This document shows positions 61,747-64,000 of a stretch of 64,000 nt of DNA, piece after piece. The number at the start of each line of letters is the position of its first letter. Position 1 is the first letter of the stretch. Under the pieces are notes generated by a model that worked only from the letters and a program-made list of their open reading frames with translations, was not told where the DNA came from and did no database searches. The stretch lies in NCBI GenBank assembly GCA_902779355.1, contig CACZBF010000010.1, forward strand, positions 53,427-117,426. Direction: 5' to 3'. Source of the stretch: an uncultured Lachnospiraceae bacterium (lineage in GTDB: Bacteria > Bacillota > Clostridia > Lachnospirales > Lachnospiraceae). A program made the translations under genes and the position numbers.

Positions 61747-63888
61747 ATGGATATCATAAAGAAACTGGCGGAAGAACTGTCAATCCGGCCGGCACAGGCG
61801 GAAGCGGCAGTGAAGCTGATCGACGAAGGAAATACGATCCCATTCATCGCACGTTACCGGAAGGAGATGACCGGTGCGTTGAATGACGAAGTGCTGCGGG
61901 ATCTTTTCGACAGGCTCACGTATCTGCGAAACCTGACGGAGCGGCAGGAAGCGGTCATCGCAAGTATCGAAGAACAGGGAAAACTGACGGATGAATTGAA
62001 AGCAGCAGTGCTTGCAGCAAAGACGCTGACGGAAGTGGAGGATCTCTACCTTCCGTACCGGCCGAAGAAGCGTACGCGCGCGACGATTGCAAAGGAAAAA
62101 GGTCTGGAGCCGCTTGCAAATACACTGTTGCTGCAGATGCTGGATCACCCGGCGGACAAGGAAGCGGAGAAGTTTCTCGATCCGGAAAAAGGCGTTGAGA
62201 CAACAGCAGATGCGTTAAACGGCGCGAAGGACATTCTGGCGGAATTCTTTTCGGAGAATGCGGACTACCGCAAAAAGATCCGTGCGCTGACGTTTGAAAA
62301 GGGACTTGTCACATCCGAAGCGAAAGAGAAGGAAAAAGAATCTGTCTACGAGATGTACTACGGCTTTTCCGAGCCTGTGAAAAAGATTCAGGGGCATCGC
62401 GTGTTGGCATTGAACCGCGGCGAGGCGGAAAAGGTGCTCAACGTGAAGGTGGAAGCGCCGGAGGAGGAGATCCTCTCCAAACTCAAGAAGGAGATCGTGA
62501 CTCGCGAGAATCCGTTCACGACGGAACTCTTGACAGAGGCACTGACGGACAGTTATCGTCGTCTGATCGCACCCTCGATCGAGCGGGAGATCCGAAACGA
62601 TCTGACGGAGCGTGCAGAGGACGGTGCGATCCGCGTGTTCGGGAAAAACTTAGCGCAGCTCCTCATGCAGCCACCGATCGCGGGACAGGTCGTGCTCGGC
62701 TGGGATCCGGCGTTCCGTACCGGATGCAAACTGGCAGTGGTCGATGCGACCGGAAAAGTTTTGGATACAGCGGTGATCTATCCGACGGCGCCGCAGAACA
62801 AGGTCGCAGAAGCGAAAAAAGTGCTCAAGCAGTTGATCGCTAAATACGGTGTGACGCTGATCTCGCTTGGGAATGGAACGGCCTCGAGAGAATCGGAGCA
62901 GATCATCGTGGATTTTTTGAAAGAGGAAAAACTTACCATTTCCTATGTGATCGTAAACGAAGCGGGGGCTTCCGTGTACTCCGCGAGTAAGCTTGCGACG
63001 GAGGAATTCCCGCAGTTTGACGTCGGACAGCGCAGCGCGGCTTCCATGGCAAGGCGTCTGCAGGACCCGCTTTCGGAACTTGTGAAGATCGATCCGAAGT
63101 CCATCGGGGTCGGACAATATCAGCATGATATGAACCAGAAAAAACTCGGCGATGCGTTGACCGGTGTCGTCGAGGACTGCGTGAATAAAGTCGGCGTGGA
63201 TCTGAACACTGCATCGGCGCCGTTGATGGAGTACATTTCCGGGATCAGCAAACCGATCGCAAAAAATATCGTGACCTACCGTGAAGAGAACGGGAAGTTT
63301 AAAAACCGTAAGGAACTTCTCAAGGTTCCGAAACTTGGCCCGAAGGCATTTGAACAGTGCGCCGGGTTTATGCGGATTAGCGGCGGGGAGACGCCACTCG
63401 ATGCGACGGCGGTCCATCCGGAGAGTTACGGCGCGGCAGAGAAGCTCCTGCAGACACTCGGGTTTTCAACGGCAGATCTCACCGGAGGAAAGCTTTCCGG
63501 GATTTCCAAAAAGATCGGCGATCCGAAAAAGACGGCTGATCAGCTTGGGATCGGCGAATTGACGCTGATGGATATCGTGAAAGAGTTGGAAAAGCCGGCG
63601 CGTGACCCGCGGGAAGATATGCCAAAACCCGTGCTCCGAAATGACGTGCTGTCGCTGTCCGACTTGAAGCCTGGCATGATTTTAAAAGGCACGGTCCGAA
63701 ACGTGATCGACTTCGGTGCATTTGTGGACATCGGCGTGCATCAGGACGGACTTGTGCATATCAGCGAATTGTCGGATCGTTTTGTGAAACACCCGCTCGA
63801 CGTGGTGTCGGTTGGAGATGTCGTAGAAGTACGTGTGCTTTCCGTGGATGAAAAGAAGAAACGGATCGCGCTGTCGATGAAGAAGTGA
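61747..63888 (+). CDS. tex: Tex family RNA-binding transcription accessory protein
   Basis: 713 residues, normal for Tex. It opens with the helical Tex N-terminus (IRPAQAEAAVKLIDEGNTIPFIARYRKEMTG), followed by a YqgF-like domain (VLGWDPAFRTGCKLAVVDATG, about 317), helix-hairpin-helix motifs (ISKPIAKNIVTYREENGKF and KVPKLGPKAFEQCAGF, about 500-545) and a C-terminal S1 domain (GMILKGTVRNVIDFGAFVDI, about 645). Tex binds nucleic acid and affects transcription and stress tolerance in several bacteria. Confidence 0.97.
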   Translation: MDIIKKLAEELSIRPAQAEAAVKLIDEGNTIPFIARYRKEMTGALNDEVLRDLFDRLTYLRNLTERQEAVIASIEEQGKLTDELKAAVLAAKTLTEVEDLYLPYRPKKRTRATIAKEKGLEPLANTLLLQMLDHPADKEAEKFLDPEKGVETTADALNGAKDILAEFFSENADYRKKIRALTFEKGLVTSEAKEKEKESVYEMYYGFSEPVKKIQGHRVLALNRGEAEKVLNVKVEAPEEEILSKLKKEIVTRENPFTTELLTEALTDSYRRLIAPSIEREIRNDLTERAEDGAIRVFGKNLAQLLMQPPIAGQVVLGWDPAFRTGCKLAVVDATGKVLDTAVIYPTAPQNKVAEAKKVLKQLIAKYGVTLISLGNGTASRESEQIIVDFLKEEKLTISYVIVNEAGASVYSASKLATEEFPQFDVGQRSAASMARRLQDPLSELVKIDPKSIGVGQYQHDMNQKKLGDALTGVVEDCVNKVGVDLNTASAPLMEYISGISKPIAKNIVTYREENGKFKNRKELLKVPKLGPKAFEQCAGFMRISGGETPLDATAVHPESYGAAEKLLQTLGFSTADLTGGKLSGISKKIGDPKKTADQLGIGELTLMDIVKELEKPARDPREDMPKPVLRNDVLSLSDLKPGMILKGTVRNVIDFGAFVDIGVHQDGLVHISELSDRFVKHPLDVVSVGDVVEVRVLSVDEKKKRIALSMKK

Positions 63889-63892
63889 ACAA

Positions 63893-63926
63893 GGGCAGCC
63901 GCTAAACGGCAGTTTAATGGCTACCC
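63893..63926 (+). other. Hairpin just after tex, in an unassigned window end
   Basis: GGGCAGCC (63893-63900) pairs with GGCTACCC (63919-63926) at 7 of 8 positions, with TAAAC/GTTTA pairing inside and loop GGCA. There is no T-run, so it is a poor terminator. The remaining bases to 64000 show no gene I can support; a reading frame without a start runs on the + strand. Confidence 0.45.
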
Positions 63927-64000
63927 ATACGGTCGTCCTCTGTATGTCACAAGCCCAACGGTCTGCAAATGCTCGCTCGATGTGCTCCTAATCAGATTTT

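Overview
The window looks like chromosomal DNA of a Gram-positive clostridial anaerobe, most likely a Lachnospiraceae-type Bacillota. The evidence is the anaerobic cobalamin route (CbiD/CbiG/CbiH), a LytR-CpsA-Psr protein, a CvfB-type S1 protein, the FtsEX-M23-CtpA division block, a SPFH/zinc-ribbon/TPM trio resembling Bacillus ydjI/ydjG/ydjH, purine-rich Shine-Dalgarno sites and vegetative promoters with 17-nt spacers. Base composition appears balanced by eye. Almost everything is on the + strand in tightly packed, often overlapping operons. No rRNA, tRNA, CRISPR array, transposase or phage gene was seen, and the content reads as core genome plus a surface-glycan accessory region.

Layout. 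(1) 1-7124: anaerobic corrin-ring genes cbiD-cbiF-cbiG-cbiH-cbiJ/E/T (three-enzyme fusion)-cbiA, all overlapping; the left end is cut. (2) 7121-17447: a consensus promoter inside the cbiA stop region starts an operon with an LCP ligase, glmS, an HtrA protease, an SGNH-like protein, a carbamate kinase-like protein, a GT2 glycosyltransferase, an MBOAT acyltransferase and, after a 132-bp inverted repeat, a DHHW/AlgX-like protein. (3) 17542-28378: a disordered 309-residue protein on the minus strand, then a second glycan block with a membrane GT2, a convergent overlapping acyltransferase, a second SGNH protein, two large tandem GT2-GT2 proteins, another acyltransferase and an ATP-grasp protein. 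(4) 28455-40054: a 50-residue membrane peptide with its own promoter and terminator, then valS-folC-small ORF-TPR protein-class A PBP-acyl-ACP thioesterase-cvfB-lipoprotein adenosine deaminase. (5) 40132-43307: a YjfB-type peptide (minus), a secreted NlpC/P60 hydrolase under a strong promoter with phased repeats, a DnaA-box cluster, and a degenerate GT26-like protein. (6) 43521-55903: PucR/CdaR-type regulator-ftsE-ftsX-M23 hydrolase-ctpA-prfB (frameshifted)-SPFH-zinc ribbon-TPM-hom-glpK. (7) 55879-63888: a minus-strand pair (DUF975 and a small HExxH protein), DUF2752, alpha/beta hydrolase-membrane MurF-like-Ddl, DUF4190 (minus) and tex.

The dominant theme outside the cobalamin genes is the cell envelope: precursor supply (glmS, Ddl, MurF-like), polymer synthesis and decoration (glycosyltransferases, MBOAT plus DHHW, OafA-type acyltransferases), attachment (LCP), polymerisation (PBP), and controlled hydrolysis (FtsEX/M23, NlpC/P60, CtpA, HtrA).

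The most notable observations are a prfB frameshift site that uses UAA instead of the usual UGA, a compact DnaA-box cluster away from any dnaA gene, two copies of a palindromic element with GGGTCAAA-type ends, paired two-domain glycosyltransferases with complementary domain decay, and a divergent D-Ala-D-Ala ligase-like protein behind a membrane-anchored MurF-like enzyme. All calls come from reading the sequence; no database search was run.
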